A stretch of DNA of 14,319 bases from Akkermansia sp. GTDB lineage: Bacteria > Verrucomicrobiota > Verrucomicrobiia > Verrucomicrobiales > Akkermansiaceae. The DNA lies in NCBI GenBank assembly GCA_017379255.1, contig JAFNWZ010000197.1:1-14319 (forward strand). The letters run 5' to 3'. This document shows positions 1 to 6,879 of the stretch, piece by piece. A model generated the notes under the pieces. That model was not told the origin of the DNA. It did no database searches and saw only the letters and a program-made list of their open reading frames with translations. Position 1 is the first letter of the stretch; every line of letters begins with the position of its first letter. A program made the translations under genes and the position numbers.

Positions 1-400
1 CCCGAAAGGGCGACACGTTCAGTAGCCCAGAGCGTCAGCTCTGGGTAACAAGAAAAATAATGAACGGAACCCCGAGCACAGCGAGTGGGTGGCAGATTAG
101 TAAGGCGGGATCCCAATAAAATCAACGGTTAGAACCAAAGAGTACGGCTCTCGTAGCCTGCCACCCACTCCGCTACGCTCCGGGGTTCTGATATGTTTTT
201 CATTTTACCCTGGGTTCGGCTGCTGACGCAGCTCCACCCAGGGCTATTATTGTGTCGCCCTCTCCGAGGGCTCAGAATTCCTCGGGCTTTCAGCCCGGCA
301 AATTCCAATCTATACAAATTTTGTGGTAGGTTGAACCTGCACGCGGTAAAATAGCCGCGAGTACGGAGCAGGAATGAGTGGGTAGCTACCACTCATTCCT
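1..400. repeat. REP/BIME-like cluster of nested inverted repeats (no gene)
   Basis: This stretch holds no credible gene. Positions 67-95 (GAACCCCGAGC... to GTGGGTGGCAG) are nearly the reverse complement of 158-188 (CTGCCACCCACTC... to GGGGTTC), around a 62-bp centre. Outside these arms the symmetry continues. Hairpin 26-45 (CCCAGAGC/GCTCTGGG) is mirrored by 208-243 (CCCTGGGT/ACCCAGGG, with an inner GCTGC/GCAGC stem). The CCC-GAAA-GGG hairpin at 1-10 is mirrored by 257-271 (GCCCTC/GAGGGC), each next to GTGTCGCCC or its complement. Further perfect hairpins lie at 283-297 (CGGGCT/AGCCCG) and 370-400 (12-bp arms AGGAATGAGTGG/CCACTCATTCCT). The pattern is two diverged copies of one palindromic unit in inverted orientation, as in REP doublets. 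That they form a dispersed family in this genome is inference. Confidence 0.7.
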
Positions 401-1524
<1,124 letters not shown>

Positions 1525-1700
1525 AGATGGATGCAACGGCACGTTGCCGCCAGTGGGGGAAAGGGGAGAGTGCGAAACTCTCCCCTAATCAAAGGCCGTG
1601 CCGCAGAGAGGAATCCAAAGGAGAGAGCGAGAAGCTCTCTCCGTGGTCGGAGGGGATAGGGGAGGCAGACAGCCTCCCCTGCATATCTGTACACCAAAAG
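1525..1700. repeat. Array of three perfect GA/TC-rich hairpins (no gene)
   Basis: This region downstream of the transposase carries three perfect stem-loops in a row. The first, 1562-1586, has 9-bp arms AGGGGAGAG/CTCTCCCCT and loop TGCGAAA. The second, 1620-1642, has 8-bp arms GGAGAGAG/CTCTCTCC and loop CGAGAAG. The third, 1658-1680, has 9-bp arms AGGGGAGGC/GCCTCCCCT and loop AGACA. They resemble each other in composition and size. None is followed by a T-run, so they do not look like intrinsic terminators; they look like another palindromic repeat family or the right-hand part of the mobile element. Confidence 0.65.
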
Positions 1701-1704
1701 GGTG

Positions 1705-1739
1705 AAATCTGCATAAATGAGACATTTGTGCAGATTTTT
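1705..1739 (+). terminator. Long hairpin with T-run, possible terminator of the IS region
   Basis: Arms 1705-1719 (AAATCTGCATAAATG) and 1723-1737 (CATTTGTGCAGATTT) pair over 15 positions with one G-U wobble around an AGA triloop, and T residues run from 1735 to 1739. The form is that of a rho-independent terminator, although the stem is AT-rich. It would stop transcription leaving the transposase before fabD. It could also be a structural element of the insertion's right end. Confidence 0.45.
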
Positions 1740-1860
1740 CAAATTCACAATTGACTTTAGCAGCGTATTGTCAATTAGCTGTGCTACAAGAATTTGAAAG
1801 CAGTCCTAATGAAACTTTGGGACACATGTGGCGCAGGGATGCCAGCTCGATTGATTTTTC
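1740..1860. other. Intergenic stretch upstream of fabD
   Basis: No coding frame is supported here. The only structure seen is a 7-bp inverted repeat AATTGAC (1749-1755) / GTCAATT (1770-1776) separated by 14 bases. Its role is unknown; it lies about 85 bp upstream of the fabD -35 box. Confidence 0.4.
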
Positions 1861-1889
1861 TTGACCTGACTCTACCTTGCGTGTATGCT
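1861..1889 (+). promoter_or_regulatory. fabD promoter
   Basis: TTGACC (1861-1866), a 17-bp spacer and TATGCT (1884-1889) form a good housekeeping-sigma promoter. Transcription would start near 1896, giving a leader of about 32 nt before ATG 1928. Confidence 0.6.
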
Positions 1890-1927
1890 GCAGGGTAGCG
1901 GAACAAGACCGTTCAACCTTACATATT

Positions 1928-2854
1928 ATGAAAGCAGTACTTCTTTTTCCCGGTCAGGGTGCCCAGAAAGTGGGCATGGGCAAGGATTTCTATGATACGT
2001 ATCCCGCAGCTCGCGAAATGATGGATGCAGCGGATGCGGCGCTGGGCTATTCTCTTACGGAGGTCATGTTCAATGGCCCGGATGATGAGCTGACCCGCAC
2101 CTGCAACTGCCAGCCGGCTCTCTACCTGCATGGCCTGGCCATCTACAAGGTGCTCAGCAGCCTGGTGGATATTGAACCCGTGGCCGCTGCCGGCCTTTCC
2201 CTGGGTGAGTTCACGGCCCATGCTGCCGCCGGTACGTTCAGCATGGAGGATGGCCTCAAGCTGGTGCAGAAGCGCGGCGCGCTCATGGAGGAGGCCTGCC
2301 AGGCTGCCCCCAGCACCATGGCTGCCATGATTGGCGGCAGTGATGAAGCCGTGGCGAACCTGGCTGCCGAGTGTGATATTGATGTGGCGAACTACAACTG
2401 CCCCGGGCAGACGGTGGTTTCCGGTTCTGTGGAGGGTGTGGATAAGGCTGTGGCCGGTGCCAAGGCTGCCGGTATCAAGATTGCCAAGAAGCTCAATGTG
2501 GCAGGCGCTTACCACAGCCGCTTCATGAAGAGTGCCCAGACGGCCCTTCGCCCGGAGCTGGAGGCTACGCCTATGACCACTCCCGCTGTGCCGGTATACT
2601 GCAACTTCGAGGCTCGTCCCGTGACCGGGCCGGAAGATGTGCGCGCCATGCTGGGCGAGCAGGTCTGTGGTTCGGTTCGCTGGGCTGCCTGCATGCAGGA
2701 CCTCATCGAGAAGGGCGAACGCCTCTTCATCGAGATGGGCCCCGGCAACACCCTGGCAGGCATGATGGGCCGCATCTGCAAGGAAGCCAAGGTGATTTCC
2801 ATTCAGGATGTCGCTTCGCTCGAAGCCGCCGTGGCCGAGCTTAAGGCTCTGTAA
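1928..2854 (+). CDS. fabD: Malonyl-CoA:acyl-carrier-protein transacylase FabD
   Basis: FabD moves the malonyl group from malonyl-CoA to the phosphopantetheine arm of acyl carrier protein in the cytoplasm, supplying the extender unit for type II fatty acid synthesis. The 308-aa length matches the family. The N-terminal LFPGQGAQ (residues 6-12 region) and nucleophile elbow GLSLGE (89-94, Ser91) are intact. So are Arg116 (QKRGAL), His196 (GAYHSRFM) and Gln245 (EQVCGSVRW), matching the Ser-Arg-His-Gln active-site set of E. coli FabD, and GPGNTL near 271-276. The frame is open back to 1877, but ATG 1928 gives the standard start MKAVLLFPGQG and lies downstream of a clear promoter; 1877 would fall inside the promoter spacer. 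The gene stands alone: an insertion remnant lies upstream and a terminator follows, so it is not in the fabH-fabD-fabG-acpP cluster common elsewhere. Confidence 0.96.
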   Translation: MKAVLLFPGQGAQKVGMGKDFYDTYPAAREMMDAADAALGYSLTEVMFNGPDDELTRTCNCQPALYLHGLAIYKVLSSLVDIEPVAAAGLSLGEFTAHAAAGTFSMEDGLKLVQKRGALMEEACQAAPSTMAAMIGGSDEAVANLAAECDIDVANYNCPGQTVVSGSVEGVDKAVAGAKAAGIKIAKKLNVAGAYHSRFMKSAQTALRPELEATPMTTPAVPVYCNFEARPVTGPEDVRAMLGEQVCGSVRWAACMQDLIEKGERLFIEMGPGNTLAGMMGRICKEAKVISIQDVASLEAAVAELKAL

Positions 2855-2882
2855 ATTGGCGCTAGAAAATTATTCTGATAAC

Positions 2883-2913
2883 AAAAACGCCTCGCATTCC
2901 GCGGGGCGTTTTT
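2883..2913. terminator. Bidirectional intrinsic terminator between fabD and the ATPase gene
   Basis: A 9-bp stem (2887-2895 ACGCCTCGC with 2901-2909 GCGGGGCGT, one G-U pair) and an ATTCC loop are flanked by A5 on the left and T5 on the right. It can therefore terminate both fabD on the plus strand and the convergent ATPase gene on the minus strand, whose stop codon lies at 2920-2922. Confidence 0.88.
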
Positions 2914-2919
2914 GGTGGA

Positions 2920-4284
2920 TTAAAGCTCTGCGTGAGAAGGGGGGGCCAGGATATCCTTGCAGATATCCGGTAACATGAAGGTCGCATAGAGGGGTAAATC
3001 AAAGAGTATTGTATGGGAACCGTTTGCTGCGGAAACAAGATTCTGCGATTGGTCGTTCATTGAAATCCTGACAGCCATACGCGGGTTATATTTCCGGCAG
3101 TATGTTAGCAGACTTTTTGCTTTTGTATTATTTTCTGCTTTAACTTCCAGGGGGATTACGTTACCACAAGTCTGAATGATGAAGTCAACCTCAGCCTTGG
3201 CGCTGTCTGATTGCCAGTAATGTGGGGTGAAGTCAGACGCTGCTCTTATTTCCTGTTGCACGTATTGTTCGGAGAGAGCTCCTTTGAATTCCCGGAAGAT
3301 GGCGTTTTTTTCCAGAATGGAGGATATGTCCAGTTCGCATTTTGCGCCCAGAAGCCCAACATCCAGGAAATATAGCTTGAATGCGCCATTCCGATATGCT
3401 CCTAAAGGAAGTGCTGGTTCGTTGATTCTATCCACCTTGTAGATGAGACCTGCTCGTTGCAGCCAATCCATGGCTGATTCCAGTTCGCGGGATCGCATGT
3501 TGTTCTGTACTTCCTTATAGACAAAACGCTTGTTTTCCTTTGCCAGCTGTTGGGGCACGGATTCCCACAGAAGCGATAATTTGGCGGCCATGGCAGTAGG
3601 AACATGTTTGCTGAAATCATTGGCATAGTTGGCCAGAATTTCGTTTTGCACACGCCGCACTTCATTAAAATCCTGCGTGCGGAGGAATGTGCTTACTGCT
3701 TCCGGCATTCCTCCAATGTAATAGTATTGCTTTAACAGGAAACTCAAGCGGTCTGATATGAGCTTGAGACTGTTCCATTTTCGGTTCTGAATGAAATCTA
3801 AGTCAAAGTCGTTGCCCAATGCAAACATGAATTCCTTGAAGCTTAAGGGACGCAGGGTCATAGTGTTGACCTTGCCTACCGGAAAACCTGTGCCGTGGTG
3901 TTGCTTTATGCCCAGAAGTGAACCAGCTGCCATCACATGATAATCCGGTAGATCCTCGCAGAAGTATTTCAATGACGTCAGAGCAGCAGGACATTCCTGG
4001 ATTTCGTCTAGAATAATCAGCGTTGCTCCAGCCTGTACTTTTGTCTTCGCTTCCGCCTGGATTAAAAGCAGAAGTTCTTGCATATCGAAATTGCTTGTTT
4101 CGAAAATGCGCCTCATGCGTTCGTTTCGGTCGAATCGGATGTATACTATGCTCTGGAAGTGCTTTTGGCCGAAATGCTGCATCAGCCATGTCTTTCCTAC
4201 CTGTCTTGCTCCAAGTAGGAGAAGCGGTTTCCTTACAGGGCTGAGCTGCCATCGTTTGAGTTCGGTTTCAAGAGTGCGTTCCAT
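2920..4284 (-). CDS. AAA-family ATPase with DUF4143 C-terminal domain
   Basis: This 454-aa protein has the AAA_14 plus DUF4143 architecture common in bacteria and archaea and of unknown cellular function. The Walker A motif is GARQVGKT (25-32), Walker B is LIILDEIQ (89-96), and a sensor-like MAAGSLLG lies at 118-125. The conserved GGMPEAV (191-197) and FLDVGLLG (306-313) are followed by EVDFII (365-370) and LEVKA (379-383), the E-D...E-K pattern of a PD-(D/E)XK nuclease-like fold. Whether it cuts nucleic acid is unknown. The gene is complete and lies opposite to its neighbours, with no partner. It is AT-richer than fabD and the dehydratase gene, suggesting horizontal acquisition. Its promoter is TTGATT (4335-4330) and TAAAAT (4313-4308), 16 bp apart, and a 33-bp repeat array sits just upstream. 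Some relatives have been discussed as defence- or mobile-element-associated ATPases; nothing here proves that. Confidence 0.9.
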   Translation of the reverse strand: MERTLETELKRWQLSPVRKPLLLLGARQVGKTWLMQHFGQKHFQSIVYIRFDRNERMRRIFETSNFDMQELLLLIQAEAKTKVQAGATLIILDEIQECPAALTSLKYFCEDLPDYHVMAAGSLLGIKQHHGTGFPVGKVNTMTLRPLSFKEFMFALGNDFDLDFIQNRKWNSLKLISDRLSFLLKQYYYIGGMPEAVSTFLRTQDFNEVRRVQNEILANYANDFSKHVPTAMAAKLSLLWESVPQQLAKENKRFVYKEVQNNMRSRELESAMDWLQRAGLIYKVDRINEPALPLGAYRNGAFKLYFLDVGLLGAKCELDISSILEKNAIFREFKGALSEQYVQQEIRAASDFTPHYWQSDSAKAEVDFIIQTCGNVIPLEVKAENNTKAKSLLTYCRKYNPRMAVRISMNDQSQNLVSAANGSHTILFDLPLYATFMLPDICKDILAPPSHAEL

Positions 4285-4307
4285 ACTGCGTCTTTGCTTG
4301 TAGACGT

Positions 4308-4335
4308 ATTTTACTTAATTTTAATGATAAATCAA
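4308..4335 (-). promoter_or_regulatory. Promoter of the AAA/DUF4143 ATPase gene
   Basis: Read on the minus strand, TTGATT (4335-4330), a 16-bp spacer and TAAAAT (4313-4308) give a promoter with five of six -10 matches. Transcription would begin near 4301, leaving a leader of roughly 17 nt before ATG 4284. The tandem repeats begin 6 bp upstream of this -35 box. Confidence 0.55.
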
Positions 4336-4341
4336 GAATAA

Positions 4342-4427
4342 TGCACGAAAATCGACCGAATAATGGTGTAAAACTGCACGAAAACCGACCGAATAATGAT
4401 GTAAAACTGCACGAGAATCGACCGAAT
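4342..4427. repeat. 33-bp tandem repeat, 2.6 copies, upstream of the ATPase promoter
   Basis: Three head-to-tail units are seen at 4342-4374, 4375-4407 and a partial 4408-4427. Each starts TGCACGAAAATCGACCGAAT or a one-base variant; the two complete units end with AATGGTGTAAAAC or AATGATGTAAAAC. Complete units differ at only two positions. The exact 33-bp period, about three helical turns, and the position immediately upstream of the ATPase -35 box suggest binding sites for a regulator, all on the same face of the DNA. The array also lies between two divergent genes, so it could act on either. The repeat period is a multiple of three, which keeps a spurious reading frame open here. Confidence 0.85.
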
Positions 4428-4505
4428 GTGGAAATAATGGGTGCGAGGAGTGCCAAGATATTTGTCATGGTGGCGGTTGTTGTCGGAAACCTGGTGGGCT
4501 GTGTC

Positions 4506-4534
4506 TTGACTTCATGCTCTGGTGGGTGTATGTT
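4506..4534 (+). promoter_or_regulatory. L-serine dehydratase promoter, -10 box abutting the start codon
   Basis: TTGACT (4506-4511), a 17-bp spacer and TATGTT (4529-4534) form a promoter whose -10 box ends 6 bases before ATG 4541. The transcript would begin at or next to the start codon, that is, leaderless. This also rules against the alternative upstream ATG at 4514, which lies inside the spacer. Confidence 0.55.
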
Positions 4535-4540
4535 GCAGGT

Positions 4541-5923
4541 ATGTACACCAGCTTTTTTGATGTGTTTTCCATTGGCATCGGTCCGTCCAGTTCGCACACC
4601 ATGGGCCCCATGCGCGCCGCAGCGCGTTTTGCGCGTGAACTGGCTGGGCGCGGCGTGCTGGAGCAGGTGGAGACGGTGAAGGTGTACTTGTATGGATCGC
4701 TGGCGCTCACCGGGGTGGGACACGGCACGCCTGGCGCAGTGGTGTACGGCTTGCTGGGGCTGGATGCCGAGAAGATGGAGATGTCTGCCACTCCGGCGAT
4801 TGCTACGCTGGCGACTGAGGGCAAGCTGCTGCTGAATGGCACGCACCCGATTTCATTCAGCGCTATGCAGGATGTGGTGCTGGAGAAAGAAATAACGCTG
4901 CCTGAGCATGCGAACGGCATGCGCTGCTGTGCTTATGATGCGGCGGGACAGGAGCTGGCGGATGATGTCTATTTCTCCATTGGCGGCGGCGCTATCCGCC
5001 GTATTGATGAAATGGAGGAATTGCCGGAGCCGCCGCCGGTGGTGCCGTATCCCTTTGATTCCTGCGCCGAGCTGCTGCGGCATTGCAAGAGCGAGAATAT
5101 GACCATTGCCGCGGTGGTGCGCTGCAATGAAATGGCGCTCCCCACGGGTATGGAATTGCGCTCCCGCATCCGCAAGATTTATGATACCATGGATAAGGCG
5201 ATAGAGCGCGGTGTGAAGACCATGGGGGTGCTGCCCGGCGGGCTCAAGCTGCCGCGCCGTGCGCCCCGCATCTACCGCCGCCTGGCCGAGATGTTCCGCG
5301 AGAACACGCAGGATGCGCTCACCATCATCGACTGGATTAACCTGTGGGCCTTTGCTGTGGCAGAGGAGAATGCAGCAGGTGGCCGCGTGGTGACAGCGCC
5401 TACCATGGGTAGCGCCGGGGTGCTGCCGGCGGTGCTGCGTTATTATGAGCGTTTCGGGCGCAAGGATGCCACTGTGGGGCGTGAGCATGGGATTGAAATC
5501 TTCCTGCTCACGGCTTCCGCCATCTGCTCGCTTTACCGCGCCAAGGCCTCCATTTCCGGTGCTGAGGTCGGCTGCCAGGGTGAGGTGGGCGTGGCTTGTT
5601 CCATGGCTGCTGCCGGTCTGACAGCTGCTATGGGTGGCACGAATGAGCAGGTGGCCAATGCAGCAGAAATTGCCATGGAGCATAATCTGGGCCTCACCTG
5701 TGACCCAGTCTGCGGGCTGGTGCAGGTGCCCTGCATTGAGCGCAATGCCATTGGCGCTGTGAAGGCGGTGAACGCGGCCCGTCTGGCGCTGCGGGGCGAT
5801 GGAACGCACTTTGTGAGCCTGGATAGCGTGATTGCTACCATGAACGAAACCGGCCGCGCTCTGGCGGCCGGGTATCGTGAAACGGCATTGGCAGGACTGG
5901 CGACTAACGCCCTGACCTGCTGA
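4541..5923 (+). CDS. sdaA: L-serine ammonia-lyase (dehydratase), single-chain iron-sulfur type
   Basis: The enzyme deaminates L-serine to pyruvate and ammonia in the cytoplasm with a [4Fe-4S] cluster as Lewis acid. From ATG 4541 it is 460 aa. The N-terminal domain opens [20 protein letters not shown], the hallmark of the family. The C-terminal catalytic domain has [12 protein letters not shown] (278-288) and SAGVLP. Cluster-ligand cysteines are C345 (EVGCQGEVG), C387 (LTCDP) and C398 (VPCIE). The last residue is Cys460, with the same spacing as Cys343, 385, 396 and the terminal Cys458 of the Legionella enzyme, where the C-terminal cysteine folds into the active site as the fourth iron ligand until serine displaces it. 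The fused alpha and beta domains make it the type found in E. coli SdaA/SdaB. The start is chosen from the family N-terminus and the promoter position. Its stop lies 4 bp from that of the convergent MarR gene. The choice of symbol sdaA over sdaB is not firm. Confidence 0.94.
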   Translation: MYTSFFDVFSIGIGPSSSHTMGPMRAAARFARELAGRGVLEQVETVKVYLYGSLALTGVGHGTPGAVVYGLLGLDAEKMEMSATPAIATLATEGKLLLNGTHPISFSAMQDVVLEKEITLPEHANGMRCCAYDAAGQELADDVYFSIGGGAIRRIDEMEELPEPPPVVPYPFDSCAELLRHCKSENMTIAAVVRCNEMALPTGMELRSRIRKIYDTMDKAIERGVKTMGVLPGGLKLPRRAPRIYRRLAEMFRENTQDALTIIDWINLWAFAVAEENAAGGRVVTAPTMGSAGVLPAVLRYYERFGRKDATVGREHGIEIFLLTASAICSLYRAKASISGAEVGCQGEVGVACSMAAAGLTAAMGGTNEQVANAAEIAMEHNLGLTCDPVCGLVQVPCIERNAIGAVKAVNAARLALRGDGTHFVSLDSVIATMNETGRALAAGYRETALAGLATNALTC

Positions 5924-5927
5924 TGGG

Positions 5928-6404
5928 TCAGATGCCTACCCGCTCGATGATGGCGTTGTAAAGTTTATCGACTACGGCGCGGTTGATGGCGCGTTCCTCT
6001 TCTGTGAGCGCAGAGCAGAGCTCGTCGATGGCGTTCTGCTGCGCCTTGTCAATCTCGATTGCCAGATTGAGGAATGATTTGGAAATGGTGACCAGCACGG
6101 CGCGGCGGTCGGTGGGGCTCTGGTGGCGCTCCACCATGCCCTGGGCCGTCAGGCTGTCTACCATGTGTGAAGCTGCTGAGGGAGACATGCCTGCGCGCTC
6201 CGCCAGGATGCTCATGGGGACACCCTCCGGGTGCTGCCGGGTGTAGCGGCGGATATTCGCAACGACGGCACACTGGCGCACACTCAGCTTATACAGCTTC
6301 TTGCGCTGTGAGTCAGGCATAGCCGCCGCTCCTGCACGGTTGATATAGTCCGTGATGGCGCGCATCTTGTCAACTTGTGATACTTCCTCGTATGCTTCGG
6401 GCAT
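5928..6404 (-). CDS. MarR-family transcriptional regulator (first)
   Basis: This is a 158-aa dimeric winged-helix regulator of the MarR type. The helix-turn-helix spans about 64-92 (SILAERAGMSPSAASHMVDS...) and is followed by the wing SPTDRRAVLVTIS (96-108) with the family's D-R-R motif, then a C-terminal dimerisation helix (115-156). The gene is divergent from a small AP2-like gene and convergent with sdaA. MarR proteins typically repress their own and the divergent promoter and respond to small ligands or oxidants; no ligand can be named. Its promoter overlaps an 11-bp sequence repeated inside its own coding region. The -10 box stands 6 bases before the ATG, suggesting a leaderless mRNA. 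Met14 is an internal alternative start, but it would discard residues normally present in the first helix. Confidence 0.9.
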   Translation of the reverse strand: MPEAYEEVSQVDKMRAITDYINRAGAAAMPDSQRKKLYKLSVRQCAVVANIRRYTRQHPEGVPMSILAERAGMSPSAASHMVDSLTAQGMVERHQSPTDRRAVLVTISKSFLNLAIEIDKAQQNAIDELCSALTEEERAINRAVVDKLYNAIIERVGI

Positions 6405-6443
6405 GAATCTACTTTACCATGTTATTTGCGTACTTGTCAACTT
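6366..6443. promoter_or_regulatory. Candidate MarR operator pair (11-bp direct repeat)
   Basis: CTTGTCAACTT occurs exactly at 6366-6376, inside the first codons of the minus-strand marR gene, and at 6433-6443, over its -35 box. Each copy contains the near-palindromic core TTG-T-CAA. Two identical sites 67 bp apart around a regulator's own promoter would suit autorepression. That they bind this MarR is inference. Confidence 0.35.
6411..6440 (-). promoter_or_regulatory. Promoter of the first marR gene, leaderless configuration
   Basis: On the minus strand, TTGACA (6440-6435), an 18-bp spacer and TAAAGT (6416-6411) precede ATG 6404 by only six bases, so transcription would start on or beside the start codon. 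The -35 box lies inside an 11-bp CTTGTCAACTT repeat (6433-6443), a candidate operator. Confidence 0.5.
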
Positions 6444-6491
6444 AATTGCATATTTGAAAACAAGAAAGGTTGAAAAAGTAAAATAAAAGGC

Positions 6492-6529
6492 TTGACCCTT
6501 TTGCGGGTGATTGCTAGAATGTGGCCACA
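6492..6529 (+). promoter_or_regulatory. Promoter and palindrome before the AP2-like gene
   Basis: TTGACC (6492-6497), a 17-bp spacer and TAGAAT (6515-6520) form a strong promoter. A perfect 10-bp palindrome TGTGGCCACA (6520-6529) covers the expected start point, and ATG 6535 follows, leaving a leader of about 8 nt. The palindrome is well placed to be an operator. Confidence 0.55.
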
Positions 6530-6534
6530 CTTCT

Positions 6535-6786
6535 ATGAATACTCATCGTTACATTACCCGCTATAATGGGCAGAAAGGTACGCGCAATACCTTCTGCGGC
6601 TGGCGCTTGTGTATCACCCGCCAGAAGGAGACCTACGTGCGCTACTTTACAGACAGGGAATATGCCCATGCAGATAAGGCGCTGCAGGAGGCGCTGCAGA
6701 CCCGTGATGCCATGCTGGCAGCGCTGGCCGGAGGTGAGGATTTCCCCTCGGTTGCGGCGCGTTACCGCAAGTCTGCCGAGTCTTGA
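6535..6786 (+). CDS. Small AP2-like putative DNA-binding protein
   Basis: This 83-aa protein has no enzyme motif. Residues 22-61 (GWRLCITRQKETYVRYFTDR, then the helix HADKALQEALQTRDAML) resemble the AP2-type fold: a three-stranded sheet carrying W-x-(V/I)-x-I and a Y-x-(K/R)-(Y/F)-F strand, then an amphipathic helix with a KAL-x-x-A-x-x-x-RD pattern. Such small AP2-like proteins occur alone or attached to integrases and homing endonucleases, and would bind DNA. The start is ATG 6535, downstream of a strong promoter; the open frame from TTG 6511 would begin upstream of the -10 box. No signal peptide or membrane segment is present. The gene lies between two MarR genes and has no visible terminator, so read-through into the second marR is possible. 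Assignment to AP2 rests on pattern recognition only. Confidence 0.6.
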   Translation: MNTHRYITRYNGQKGTRNTFCGWRLCITRQKETYVRYFTDREYAHADKALQEALQTRDAMLAALAGGEDFPSVAARYRKSAES

Positions 6787-6815
6787 AAACAGGGAGAAAA
6801 AACGGGGTAAAAATC

Positions 6816-6843
6816 TTGACTTGGCCCGGTTCTCTGGTATACT
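6816..6843 (+). promoter_or_regulatory. Promoter of the marR-RND efflux operon
   Basis: TTGACT (6816-6821), a 16-bp spacer and TATACT (6838-6843, five of six consensus bases) precede the second marR gene. Transcription would start near 6850, about 30 nt before ATG 6880. Confidence 0.6.
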
Positions 6844-6879
6844 CCTGCCACATTGTGAAGCATGCTTCCTAAATGATAG

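Noticed and set aside
129..392. 87-codon minus-strand open frame
   Set aside because: It runs entirely through the palindromic repeat cluster, has low-complexity repeat-derived content and no recognisable domain.
1877..1927. Upstream start for fabD
   Set aside because: It lies inside the promoter spacer, and the added residues have no counterpart in FabD proteins.
3227..3442. Small plus-strand frames within the ATPase gene
   Set aside because: They are antisense to a gene with intact Walker and nuclease-like motifs and have no features of their own.
4342..4427. CRISPR array
   Set aside because: The 33-bp units are contiguous with no spacers and there are no cas genes.
4514..4540. Upstream ATG as the start of sdaA
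   Set aside because: It lies between the -35 and -10 boxes and would add residues absent from the family's N-terminus.
4341..4679. 112-codon plus-strand frame starting in the 33-bp repeats (HENRPNN repeats)
   Set aside because: The frame is open only because the repeat length is a multiple of three; after the repeats it overlaps sdaA out of frame and has no plausible protein character.
4853..5809. 318-codon minus-strand open frame opposite sdaA
   Set aside because: It is a shadow of the dehydratase codon pattern without motifs.
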